From: Azolla caroliniana
Taxonomy: Eukaryota; Polypodiophyta
DNA: 64,000 nucleotides
Direction: 5' to 3'
Assembly: GCA_043228905.1 (NCBI GenBank)
Contig: JBHGNT010000003.1
Span: 25,978,001 to 26,042,000 of the forward strand
Positions 34,103-44,879 of this stretch are shown one piece after another (positions within the stretch are counted from its first letter, which is position 1; every line of letters starts with the position of its first letter). The position numbers were made by a program, and so were the translations under genes. The notes beneath the pieces are model-generated. The model was not told the DNA's origin. It made no database searches and saw only the letters and a program-made list of their open reading frames with translations.

Positions 34103-37100
34103 CCAATTCCAACACAACTTGACCTTTGGCATTTATAGGAGTTGAGTGGATATTGTCGATGGTGGAAAACAAGATCCCTCTTGCCTTTATCACTAACGTC
34201 ATCCCCTCCTCATGATGTTCGTACTTGTCAACTAGGGCCTACCAAACATACATTCCCCCACTTGATTCTGCTTTGCATATGGCGTAATTGCAATAGGAGG
34301 TCAATCCCCTGCTATATTCAATGGGTCCTCTGCCAAACTCTGGATTTGAACCCTTCACTTCAGTTTTAAAAGACAAAACACTTCACAAATCCTTATTTGA
34401 TTTTCTGATTTGATCAATCGATGCCTACATGCATCTTCCCTCTCTTTGTATATGTGCTCACATGCATAAGATGTATGTGAGGATGCATGACATACATGCA
34501 ATGCATATGACGCATGATCGCCATTTGGCACACATGTGTTACATGTGATGGACTCATCTTAGTTCCCATGTATGAAAATAGGCATAAGTATGATGTTGAG
34601 AATATAACTATACAAAATAGTGTATCCTAATGTACAAGGCTATGCGTTTAAGGCTCACAAATATCATTTGACATAATATTTGAGTTTGTTTTTATATCAT
34701 GAAGCAATTGCTTCACAACATCTGTTAAGGCTTAACAGTTTGGCTTGGACAAGGCCAAATTGGTTAAGCCGAAACCAAACCGTTGTCAATTCCTAAGCAT
34801 ATCCATTTGGATTTCCCTCAATTCATCATATACCATTGACTCATACATGTGTAAAGATGCCTCCTCAAAATCATATGGTGATACATGTGTGTCTCATCCA
34901 CTCAAATCAATGCTATTGTGAACAAGAAAGAAGGCAACGAATCTCCTATTTTCTTTTACAAGAGGGAACATTTAATACTTGATATGGCATGTTGACAACT
35001 TTTCCACACACAAGCGAAAACATATATTTGTAAAGGAACAAGATTTGGAAACAAATGTTGTTTAGGAAAAGTTTTGTATCAACCAATATATTTTCACTTG
35101 TATAAAATTAGGCTGAAAATGCAAAGGAAATATCTAATTATCTAGGAATTTAGTGCAAACTTCTCAAATGTTATTCAATTTTTTCCCATTATTAATATAT
35201 TCAACCAGCAATTTTTACCTAGATTTTAATTAATGAAACATAATTAGTGAACTGATTCACAAAAGGAAAATAATGATTTCCACATTTGCACTAAGCAAAA
35301 TAACTACACCACATAATGGCAAATTGCAATGTCCTTCAACATAACCTGAACATATGTATTCTTCATAGGTTTACTGTAAGGTCATTACACAAACAATTCA
35401 CAAGTGCGTTCTACAACATGAATCCACTCACCACAACAAAAGGTTCAAATTTTTACTTTGAGTTCATCCCACTTCTAAGACTTTTCACCTTAAATAATGG
35501 CTTTACAAATTCATAGCAACAACCAAGCATTGATATTTTACTTTGAGAAACTAATGCTTTTCTCTTAGAAGAATAGCTTTACAAGTTGAATGGCCACAAT
35601 CAAGCATTGAGAGTTTTACATGTGATATCAATATACTATTTGTTTGCAAACACTTTTCACCCACAAGAACGGCTTTACAATCTCAATGGATACAACAAAG
35701 CACTCATATTTTTACTTTGAGATTATTACAATTGTAGTAACCTAAAACCTTTCCCCTACAAGAATGGCCTTACAAGTTCACTAGAAACATCAATTCATTC
35801 ATACTTTTATTTAGACTACTCTCTTCTACAAGACCAATTTTACAAGTTCCCTACCAATTAGAAGTGATTCATATTTTTTACTTTGAGATCATTATATTAA
35901 TAAACTAGGATTAGCCACAATACATGAATGGGTTTGCTTGTTTATACATTGGCCACAACAAAGCATTAATGTTTTTATTTGAAATTATTAAATTTGTTAA
36001 TTGATAGTTTTCTATTAAAGAATGGATTTAATAAGTAATATAAGACAAAAAGATAGAGGAATTGAGGTGAGATCTTAGAGACAATGCAATAGCACGCACA
36101 CCACATGGTTGTCAATCTTGATATGCCCCCCCACACACACATGTACCCATTATTCGAAATGAGCTAGTTATAGCCTTATTAGTGCCAAGCCATGCATAAA
36201 ACACAAGTTGTCACAAAATTTGAATCATTTATCATTATCTCAAAATATATTCTTTACAAGTTCAAAATCTTACAAGCAAATGCATATCTTGATCATCGAA
36301 AGCTAGAACCCACTACCATTTCTCAAATGCATGACGAACAATTATGTATGGCCGAATATCGATATATTTCCATTCAATTTTGTTGACACATGAATTGAGG
36401 TCCCCCATATAGAATGTAGATCATGCATGCATCTATGTGACAATGTCAACATAGGAGGCACTCCACATTCGTATGGAACGGCTTTTGATGTGCATGGTAC
36501 TACTAAACCCTAGCCCAAAAAACCATGCATGCATGCACCTTCAACATGATGAACTAAATTTATGACAGTCACATAAACACACCTATATGAAATAGTAACG
36601 ACAATGCTTATATTCCATTCTACTTTATTTTCTATGACCCTTGCCATGTGGGTATTGTACCAAGACTTGATGAATACACTACACATGTGTAGCACCGAGT
36701 AAAAGGCAATGAATGCATGTAATCCAAAGAGATGATGATTACAATAAAGATAACTTCCTTTATTAGATGAATTTCTTAATAAAAAAAGGTTGCATCCTTT
36801 ACTTGCTTATTCCATTCAAACTTTCTTCCTTGCATCCTTTTTCATGTGTATTTGAACAAAACAAAAAACATTACAATATCAAATGTATAAAGCAGACAAT
36901 ATACCATAAACTTTCTGGAATCCCATTGCAAAAACGAGTACAATAAGATTCACTTTTTTGACTTACATCATCACAAGAATCTAAAAAAACTTTCTTCAAT
37001 ATCATTGAAGGGGAAAAGAAGTACAATAAGATTCACTTTGACCCTTTGGCCCTCTATTGCATTGTATTGATGAGACCTCAAGGAGAGTCACACATACAAG

Positions 37101-37960
37101 CATTTGGCAAGTAATAGAATGCTAGTGCAAATTCAATGCAAGAGAGTGCCAAGGGGGGAATGGGGGTATTAACCATCTAAACAAAGTGAAACAATACAAC
37201 AAAAAAGAGTACTGTCCTGAGCAGCTAAATCTAGTAAAAAAAGGCCTGCATGCATGCATGACAGCCATATACAAGGTAGGTGAGTTTTGGAGGAGGGTAA
37301 GATAGCCGAAGGTTAGCTATAGTGGAGAGAGCACTGGATTCACTTCTGCTAAATATAAGTGTGATTATAACTAGTTAATGTAGCTAATAAGAGTGGGTAG
37401 TCAAAGAAGTAGGAAGCTAAATTAAATAGAGAGATCAATTTGATACTATAACCCAGCATTCGGTAATCTATTGCATTGTATTGATGAGATTTCTAAGAAC
37501 AACATTCCAACTAGTGATTATGGAATGCTATGTTAAAGCCAATTCAATTCATTGCAAGAGAGTGCCGTAGGGGCATTACCTAACAATGCAAAGCAACGCT
37601 AAACTAGAAAACTAAACCTAGAAAAGCTGAGGGCTGCAATGCATAACAAGCACATACATACAAATTGAGAGGTTACTAAAGCTTCATAGTTATGGAGGCG
37701 GAGAGTCGAATATATTATGTAGGGGGATGTGATGACAGATAGGGTAATTAGAGAGATCGGATACTTGCTGTAGGTATTTCAGGTAGTCAAAGTAGCTAAG
37801 GTATTTAGTGAATCTAGCTAGTTAGTTTGTTGAGACAGTCCAAATGATCTCTAAGGCAAATGGGTAATTTAACTCGATTTTCCAGTAGTCTTCAAGAGCA
37901 AAATTCAGAGCCATATCCTATGATTTGGGGTTTAATGTTTGCTTTGTGGTTTAGGCAAAC
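34103..37960. other. AT-rich intergenic DNA with degenerate repeats
   Basis: No gene recognised. It contains the diverged ~110-bp repeats at about 35400-36010. It also has two diverged copies of a block reading tctattgcattgtattgatgag ... gcaagagagtgcc (about 37050-37160 and 37465-37575), downstream of the C2H2/PARP-like gene, and two copies of agtacaataagattcacttt (about 36938 and 37020). Confidence 0.5.
35400..36010. repeat. Diverged tandem repeat, period about 100-120 bp, about five copies
   Basis: Each unit carries, in order, variants of ttttactttgagat, cttttcaccta, caagaatggctttacaag, tcaatggccacaac and aagcatt. Copies are strongly diverged from one another. Confidence 0.7.
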
Positions 37961-37963
37961 AGC

Positions 37964-37986
37964 AAACCCTAAACCCTAAACCCTAA
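37964..37986. repeat. Interstitial telomere-type repeat (AAACCCT)3
   Basis: Just over three AAACCCT heptamers, ending nine bases before the stop codon end of the C2H2/PARP-like gene. Confidence 0.9.
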
Positions 37987-37994
37987 TACTTGAA

Positions 37995-40497
37995 CTAACA
38001 ATTATATAGGACAATGAAGCAAGGCAAAACAGCCCTGGAATTAAAGACTACGAGCTCTTCAAGATCAGTGAATTGGGTAGCTTCACCAGAAACTGAATCA
38101 TAAACACTTGGAATGTTGCCATCTTGAGAGCTATCAGAAGAGAGGCCCATTTTCTTCACTCGGCCAGCAATGACCCGACAAACAATCATTGCTCGCAGCG
38201 TTCGTCTCTCTCCATCAAGTTTCCGTTCTTTCGCAAAGCAAACCGAATCATGTGCTTTTCCACTGCTAGCATTTGTATAGATCCCAGGATGACCTTTCAT
38301 GGCAGGGGCAAATCCATGCCTTAGTATGTTACATACACCACAAGATGATGATGGGCATAAAGATGTCGACGAAGACGGTGATGGGGAGGATGACGATGAT
38401 GAGGAAGATGATGTTGATGAGTATGGGTATGATGATGATGATGATGTTGTTGTATATGATGATGAGTGTAATGATGGTGATGATGATGATGATGATGGTG
38501 ACATTCCCATACTGCATGAAATAGTGGTGCTGTAGAACCTTAGCAGCTCATTCCCATCAACAAGACATCTAGAATTCTTTCTAGAGGTTTTGCTTGCTTT
38601 AGCTTTCACCATGTCTCTGTACTCTTCAAATCTGGCTAGTGTTTTAGGGCTGTTGTGGACCTTGAAGATGGACTCTGGTTTCACACTGGGTATGTCTTGC
38701 CTCAACCAACTTGTTTGGAATATTATCTCCACTATGCTTCTGGCTGAATCACCCTCTTTTAGCTCTGTAACTGGAAAAACGCAAAATGAAACAATGGAGT
38801 GACACCAAACATTAGCCTGATTAAGTTTGGTAAGAGCAGCCATAGCAGCAGTTTTTTTTAAGACCATTTCTTTTTTTACACTCAAAACAAATTAACATTT
38901 TCATGAGTCATGTTATAATGCAAAGAATAGCAGCAGTTTTTAAGACCATTTTGTTTACAGTCAAAACCAAATTAACATTTTCATGAGTCATGTCGTAATG
39001 CAAAGAAGGCATCAACAAGAACATCATTTTCATGGTAGCACTTAACATAACACAGTTAAGTGCAAAAAACAGCTTCCTCGGATAAATTTCAACTACTAAT
39101 TTTACGAAACAGAAAGACTGAATATTTGACCTTACCGTAGAGACCATTGATCCTGAATTACTATCTCTGAAAACTGTAAATTTAAATTTTCACTGGAAAA
39201 CTACCAACTGCAATGCAGTCCATACGAGTAAAAATCTATACCCTGGTACGGAAATTTTGGAACTTTAAACTTGAATTAATCTATTGACCAATCAAATCTT
39301 CAAATATAAAGCGATTACATACATAACATTTGTAAAAAAAACTTTCCATACGCTTGAACCCTAAATTCCCTAATCTTTACCTTCCTAAAACTTGGAACCC
39401 TCAGCCGGAAACCTTATTACTCCTGCAACAAATTCTAATCCGTAACTCTAAACGTCCAAAACCTGGACATGAACCACAAACCCTAACCAACCCAAAAACC
39501 TCAAAAACTCTTTGCAATTCTAAAATCCTGAAAAATAGCCCAAAACCTGCGTAGCTAGGGCAGACCTAAATCGAGAACAACGAGATGTACCTCTGAAATA
39601 AGTATGTAAGTCTTAATTCATTTCCACAACCCCAAAACAGTTTCCAATCACAACCATAGAAATACAGAGAATCGTGTTAATGTATAGCAAGTCACAACAC
39701 TCACCTGAATGACGATTAGCATGATGCATTTCGAGAGCTTCATGCCCTTGACATATCTCTCCACACTTGAGGCAAGTAGAAGGAGGCTTGACATTAGTAG
39801 CATTGACAGTGTGCCTTGCAGAATGTTGTGAAGATTGGAATTGAAGAAGGCCATGGCCTTGTGGGGGAACTACCTTAGGTGGGTGTCTATCACATGAAAA
39901 AGAAGAAGATTCATACAAGCTACCATGATTATATGAGGATTTTGTGTTGACTAGAGACTTGTCAGAGACACTACCAATAGAATGATCACTGATAATATCA
40001 CGACTACAAGATTGTTTGGAAGCATTTTGTGTGGATACTTGATGGGGTTTCGTGGTTGCATTGATGAGATCTAATTTGCTGGCATGGAGTTGTGCAGAGG
40101 TCTTATGAGTAGAAGCAATGTGATGAGAGAGTGGGCTCTCATGGTCACCTCTGTGGAAAACTTTGGTGTTTCCATGGACAACATTCTTGAGGTTATTACA
40201 ACATACTGATGGGCTAGAGAGTGGAAGGCCATTCCTCATCCTTCCTCTTCTCTTCTTGGTGTTGGACTGTGAACCTTTCACAAAAGAAGATGATGAAGAT
40301 GCAGAAGCAGAAGCAGAGGATGAGAGAGGTGTAATTAGAGATGCTGATGATGATGATGATGATGATGATGATTGTGGTGGTGAAGAAGAAGAAGAAGAAG
40401 AAATTGAAGGTTTGCAAGGATCATGGACTGATCTGGTTATTTGTGAGTCCTGTTTGCAAGACAATATATTCTTCCAAGCTATCCATGGAGTTGGCAT
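37995..40497 (-). CDS. C2H2-type zinc-finger protein with PARP-like C-terminal fold (two exons, 522 aa)
   Basis: Exon 1 is 39705-40497 and exon 2 is 37995-38770. The donor GTGAGT lies below 39705 and the acceptor TTTTCCAG above 38770; splicing joins RHS to VTELKEGD in frame, and 793 + 776 nt make exactly 523 codons. The N-terminus MPTPWIAWKNILSCK fits the family start. Poly-Ser runs follow, then a basic KKRRGRMR, NLKNVVHG, and one C2H2 finger at residues 242-263 (CLKCGEICQGHEALEMHH...H). Exon 2 encodes the conserved region with a poly(ADP-ribose)-polymerase-like fold: SIVEIIFQTSWLRQ, KTLARFEEYRDMVK, CLVDGNELLRFYST, CGVCNILRHGF, GIYTNASSGKAHDS, MIVCRVIAGRVKK and VLPCFIVLYNC. It resembles Arabidopsis At1g75710/At4g27240-type proteins, whose function I do not know. 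A Ser/Thr/Pro insert of about 50 residues sits in the PARP-like part. The PARP H-Y-E triad is not evident. No frame damage. Confidence 0.93.
38340..38505 (+). repeat. Imperfect (GAT)n trinucleotide tract coding for the poly-Ser insert
   Basis: On the plus strand GATGATGAT-rich; on the minus strand it reads as Ser/Pro/Thr codons in exon 2 of the C2H2/PARP-like gene, so the insert arose by triplet expansion inside the coding region. A second tract at about 40340-40402 encodes the poly-Ser of exon 1. Confidence 0.85.
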
Positions 40498-40559
40498 TCT
40501 TGCTTCTCTTCCTTTTCTTCTATGTATCTATCTCCTTTGTTTCTTTTCTGTGCTGCTGT

Positions 40560-40640
40560 TCACTTGATTGGTTAGAAGAAGGAAAGAGGTTAAGGATTGC
40601 TTACCTTGGACCTTAATGTATATATACATACATACATATG
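40560..40640 (-). promoter_or_regulatory. Possible promoter/5' UTR of the C2H2/PARP-like gene
   Basis: On the minus strand a TATA-like stretch (gtatatatac, about 40616-40630) lies about 120 bases before the ATG. The intervening leader is purine-rich. A GTAAGC near 40600 could also be a 5' UTR intron donor. Weak evidence. Confidence 0.3.
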
Positions 40641-40764
40641 GAGACAGAGACAGAGAGACAGAGAGATGGGCAGGGTGGACATCTAATGAAAGGATAGGTA
40701 AGACTAGGTGTGGAACAGGGCTACTACATACATGCTAGTAACTACTATATGGAGGCCATAAGTG

Positions 40765-41000
40765 TAAGTGTGTGTGTGTGTGTGTGTGTGGACCAAACCA
40801 TGTTTATTGATGTTATGTAAATTTGTGTGTGTGGACCAAATGTATGTTTTATTGATGTTATGTAAATTTGTTTGTGTGGACCAAATGTATGTTTATTGAT
40901 GTTATGTAAATTTGTGTGTGTGTGTGAGTGAGTGAGTGAGTGAGTGTGTGAGTGTGTGTGGACCAAAAGCATATTTATTGATGTTATGTAAATTTTTGAA
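40765..41000. repeat. Minisatellite, about four units of 55-65 bp
   Basis: Unit: tgtgtggaccaaatgtatgtt, then tattgatgttatgtaaattt. Units are joined by variable (TG)n or GTGA runs, so the unit length varies with the dinucleotide run. Confidence 0.9.
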
Positions 41001-41117
41001 TTTTACTTTGTTTGAGTTCTTCATTCACACTCATTCATCAGCATGTTTTAAATTTTACTTCTGTATGTATCATCATCATATAGACAGATAGAGAGAGTCT
41101 CGTGATTGGGAGCTCTA

Positions 41118-41179
<62 letters not shown>
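41118..41179. repeat. (TG)n microsatellite
   Basis: About 30 uninterrupted TG units. Confidence 0.97.
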
Positions 41180-41180
<1 letters not shown>

Positions 41181-42305
41181 ACTTGCCTATCTGTCATGTG
41201 TGTGCCGTTGTCCGTCTGTCTTTATGCAATCTTTACATTCAGGCATGCCTCATAATATATAGAAGATCGAAGAACCTCATGCAAATGTATGGCCTCATTC
41301 TTCCGATGTTTGTATTCTGAAGATAGAGACATATAGTGACTGTGTAGATCATTTTGTTGTGACCATTTTTTGTCGGTTTTTCAGAGTATGTCAAAGTTTC
41401 CCACTAAGGTTTCCCACTGATTATATTATCTATCACAAAAGAAAAAGGGGCATGAGTGAGAGAGATGGGGGGGGAGGGAGAGAGGGATCCACTCATAAAG
41501 CAAGAAATGTCTTCTAAAAGAATAAATGGAGTTTTGAAAGAGAGACATCCAATCAAAACATTAAGGAAGAAAAAAATTACAAGGGCCATGTGAAAACATA
41601 ACTATAAATGTGAGAAAGTGAAACACTAGGTTGAATTTGATCCATTGCAAGAACATAGACACCAAGAGGACTAGTCTCTTCGTAAATAGAGGTCATAGGA
41701 GTGTGGATAAAAAGATAAAGAGAGGCCCTGAATCGACAAAACAAATGAAAAAAGCAAGCATTGTCATTCGAATGAATTGTAAGTGTGAAATGTGAGGGAA
41801 GTGAAAAGCGAGAAAAGCAAGGGATGGAATGTGATACATATATGTATATATATTATATAGCATGTATGCCACTTACTCTAGAAACTAGACATAGAGAGTG
41901 TTGACGTTCTAAAGGTGAAAACGAAATGCTAGAAAATCAAGGGGTTGAATGAGATTAAAGAGACAAACCATCCTAACATTTGCTTGCATCCTTATTTTGT
42001 GGGCATGATTATGTGAAACCATTTTCTTTCTAATCAAACAATCCATATGCATTTTGTGTGATTTTACATAACATGCTGCTTTCTTGCTTATGTTATGAAA
42101 GGTGAATTTAGGAAGTGGTAACTTAAAGAGAGTGTGATGTGAAATACATCCACATGAATTTGCATAGTAATTCTTTTTGTATGCTTCTAGATAACAACAA
42201 ACCAATCATATAAATAGTTTAAAGTGCATCTACTCTTGAAATTTATGAAAGATAGATTCCTCCACTACTCACTCATTTATTTGCCAGTAAAATTTCTAGT
42301 TCCTA

Positions 42306-42365
42306 TGTATGTATGTATGTATGTATGTATGTATGTATGTATGTATGTATGTATGTATGTATGTA

Positions 42366-42431
<66 letters not shown>
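42306..42431. repeat. Compound microsatellite (TATG)n(TG)n
   Basis: About 16 TATG units turn directly into about 30 TG units. Confidence 0.97.
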
Positions 42432-42432
<1 letters not shown>

Positions 42433-43589
42433 ACATTAGTTCAATGTGTAGAGTATCAAAGAAATGCTTGAGCATGTAATGCTTTGTTTTATGCTTCTAT
42501 TCATGTGTTGTGTTTGATTTTCTTTCTACTAGGTGTTCATATTGCCTATGTCTTCCTTTCTTTATTATAGTAACCATCTCCCGATGTTTATCAGCCCATC
42601 ACTTTTTCTTGCCCGTCAATTACCTAGGAGCGTTAAAAAAACCTCACAAATGACCATTGATTCATCACATTACCGCAAAGGATGATTATTTTTACCCAAA
42701 AATGTCTTGTAAGAGCATGGTCCATCCCTTCTAGGACTAAAACAAAATCTCCGTGTGAGTTCCAAAAAACATACCATGATAACAATGAGTGTTCATGTAA
42801 ACATTGATGGCCGTTCATACATCAATAAGATTCTCATTCAAACTATGAGGTTCATTCTCAACCTATTGAGATTCTTGTGTGAGGCCAAGGATGAAGGGAA
42901 TTTAACAAATGTTGGATGCACATAAGTGTCCCTACAACATTGAGATAACATTTCATCAACACAAGCATTTGATCGTTTTCCTACTCTTTCGTAAGCTTTC
43001 ATGATTGCAACATAAAGGGGTTGTATTTTGCACATAAGCTTCCTTTTTTGTGGCGAAATGAAAATTAAATGTTGATGGGAAGAAATGATATGATCCCTAC
43101 ATACTCTAGCTATAAAGATAAAGGATCTAAATAGACTATAGCAAAAAAGTTAAGTTGAATTAATTGATATAGTTATCCTTAAATCAAGCAACATCTCTAT
43201 GACTATATAATTGAAAGTGAATGATATCGACAAGATAAATGTGCATTTGGAATAATGAAAGATGTGATGTGGTGTCTCTGGTCAATAGAGTATGTAGGAG
43301 AAATGGGAGAGGAATGGCTGAGATGTAAAAGGAATGAGAGGCCTAACATAAAGAGGGGGTTGCTATGTTAGAAACGTAATAACAAACTTTTATTCAATTG
43401 TCTAGAAAAATAAATACATAAGACATCGAAATACCAACAAGAATCTTTATATTATGCTCAATTCGGATCAAAACCATATTACCTTAAATAAATCTTTTAT
43501 GGTTTTCAAAATGAGATTCTTATGAACAGTATCATCTTTATCCTAAAGTTGGATATTGACATGTCAATATATAATTTATGAAATTCCTT

Positions 43590-43665
43590 AAGTTAAGATG
43601 GCCAACTCAATCGGTACGTTATCACGTGGAAACTAGAAGGTCGTGTGTTCAACTTCAAATATTGC
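43590..43665 (+). repeat. Possible tRNA-derived SINE head
   Basis: The stretch gatggccaactcaatcggta resembles a Pol III A box (TGGCNNAGTNGG) and gtgttcaacttc about 35 bases further resembles a B box (GGTTCGANTCC). The body cannot fold as a full tRNA, and no poly-A tail or target duplication was found. Confidence 0.35.
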
Positions 43666-44538
43666 ACTAGAAGTATTCAATTAATAAGGTTTGGACCCTT
43701 GACATCTTGTGAAACTTGTATAGCAAAGCAATTAATATAATTACCCATTACAAATGTGAGTGTGGATATATATATATATATTATATGTGTGTATGCATAT
43801 ATTATATAGATATAGATATAGATAGATAGATAATGAGATTGCTTATTTGATACAACGTTGTGAACTTTATGGCAAGGTGTATGGTGTGACAAACATGTGC
43901 ATTAACATGTATTGATAGCCCAATGCTTACTAGTAGAGTAAGCCCATAGATGGTCATCACAACTATTCCAAAATTGTGAGGCCATTAGTTTGTTACGCCG
44001 ACGTGGAATGTAGTTTAGGAGTAGTTTGACATGAAAAAGTTTATGGGGGCAACCGATAAGTGTTAGAAACTAATGTTAGGGTTAAATGTTTAACAAGGGC
44101 GAGGCAACAAAAGGGCATTTTTTTCCGAACAAATGACTATTTAAAGAAAAGAATACATACCAAAACCATGTTAGTGTCAAGATCTAAACTTGTAAACTTA
44201 GAGAAAATGATATTATCAATATAACAATTCGATGATTTTTTCTTTAGTCATATTATGAAACTTGAGAAGATTCAATGATATAGGAGCATAATTTAACAAA
44301 ATGTAAAGGTTCCATTGGTATTGTCTTTTAGAGTACAATCCTTAAGTTATGAAAAGCAATTTTGTCAAAAATGGTTGGTTAGAAGATACTTTTTAGTGTG
44401 GATTGAGCATGATATAAGCTATACCCAAATATGAAGGAATTTTTATAAATGCACTTTTTACCCAAACTTATCAAAGCATGTTCGTCCATAAATGTTGTTA
44501 CATTCAACTAAAGCGATAATATATCTTATTATTATTAG

Positions 44539-44865
44539 CCTCAATAACTCTTTGGATTCTATGGAAACAACAATGTAGGCGAGTCTTCTCCAACCAAACC
44601 ACACATCCAACAAGGTTACTACAAGAGATATGGAGTGAAATTGTAGCCACTCTAAAGAGCCAATATAATGGCCTCAAGGGCGGCTCCAATGGAGTTGAAA
44701 GACAACGAATAGCCTTCATCCAACAATGGTCGTTCTCTCCCTTTCTTGAGTCAGTGGGCATCTACATAAGATGGAACTATCGTGTCCCTACAGGGATTTG
44801 TACATAATCGTCTCATTTGTAAAATTTTATAACAAATGGAAGGAGTTTTTTTTGGAAAAAAAAAA
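44539..44865 (+). mobile_element. Severely 5'-truncated LINE tail, 327 bp, 14-bp TSD
   Basis: CTTATTATTATTAG stands at 44525-44538 and again at 44866-44879. The inserted DNA encodes the very end of a LINE ORF2 (LWILWKQQCRRVFSNQ...IWSEIVATL) and a 3' UTR ending in a poly-A run. It belongs to the same family as the split LINE at 31263-34102. Confidence 0.93.
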
Positions 44866-44879
44866 CTTATTATTATTAG

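Larger units (their letters stand above)
41200..44520. other. AT-rich intergenic DNA, no gene seen
   Basis: Apart from the microsatellites, a TA/GATA block at about 43765-43835 and a possible SINE head at about 43595, nothing recognisable on either strand. Confidence 0.55.

Noticed and set aside
34300-34365. B-box-like word ggttcaaatcc on the minus strand as a tRNA/SINE
   Set aside because: No A box at the right distance and no cloverleaf.
38329-38535. Plus/minus open frames rich in Asp, Met or Ile at 38273-38535 and 40214-40616
   Set aside because: Other-frame readings of the triplet tracts in the C2H2/PARP-like exons.
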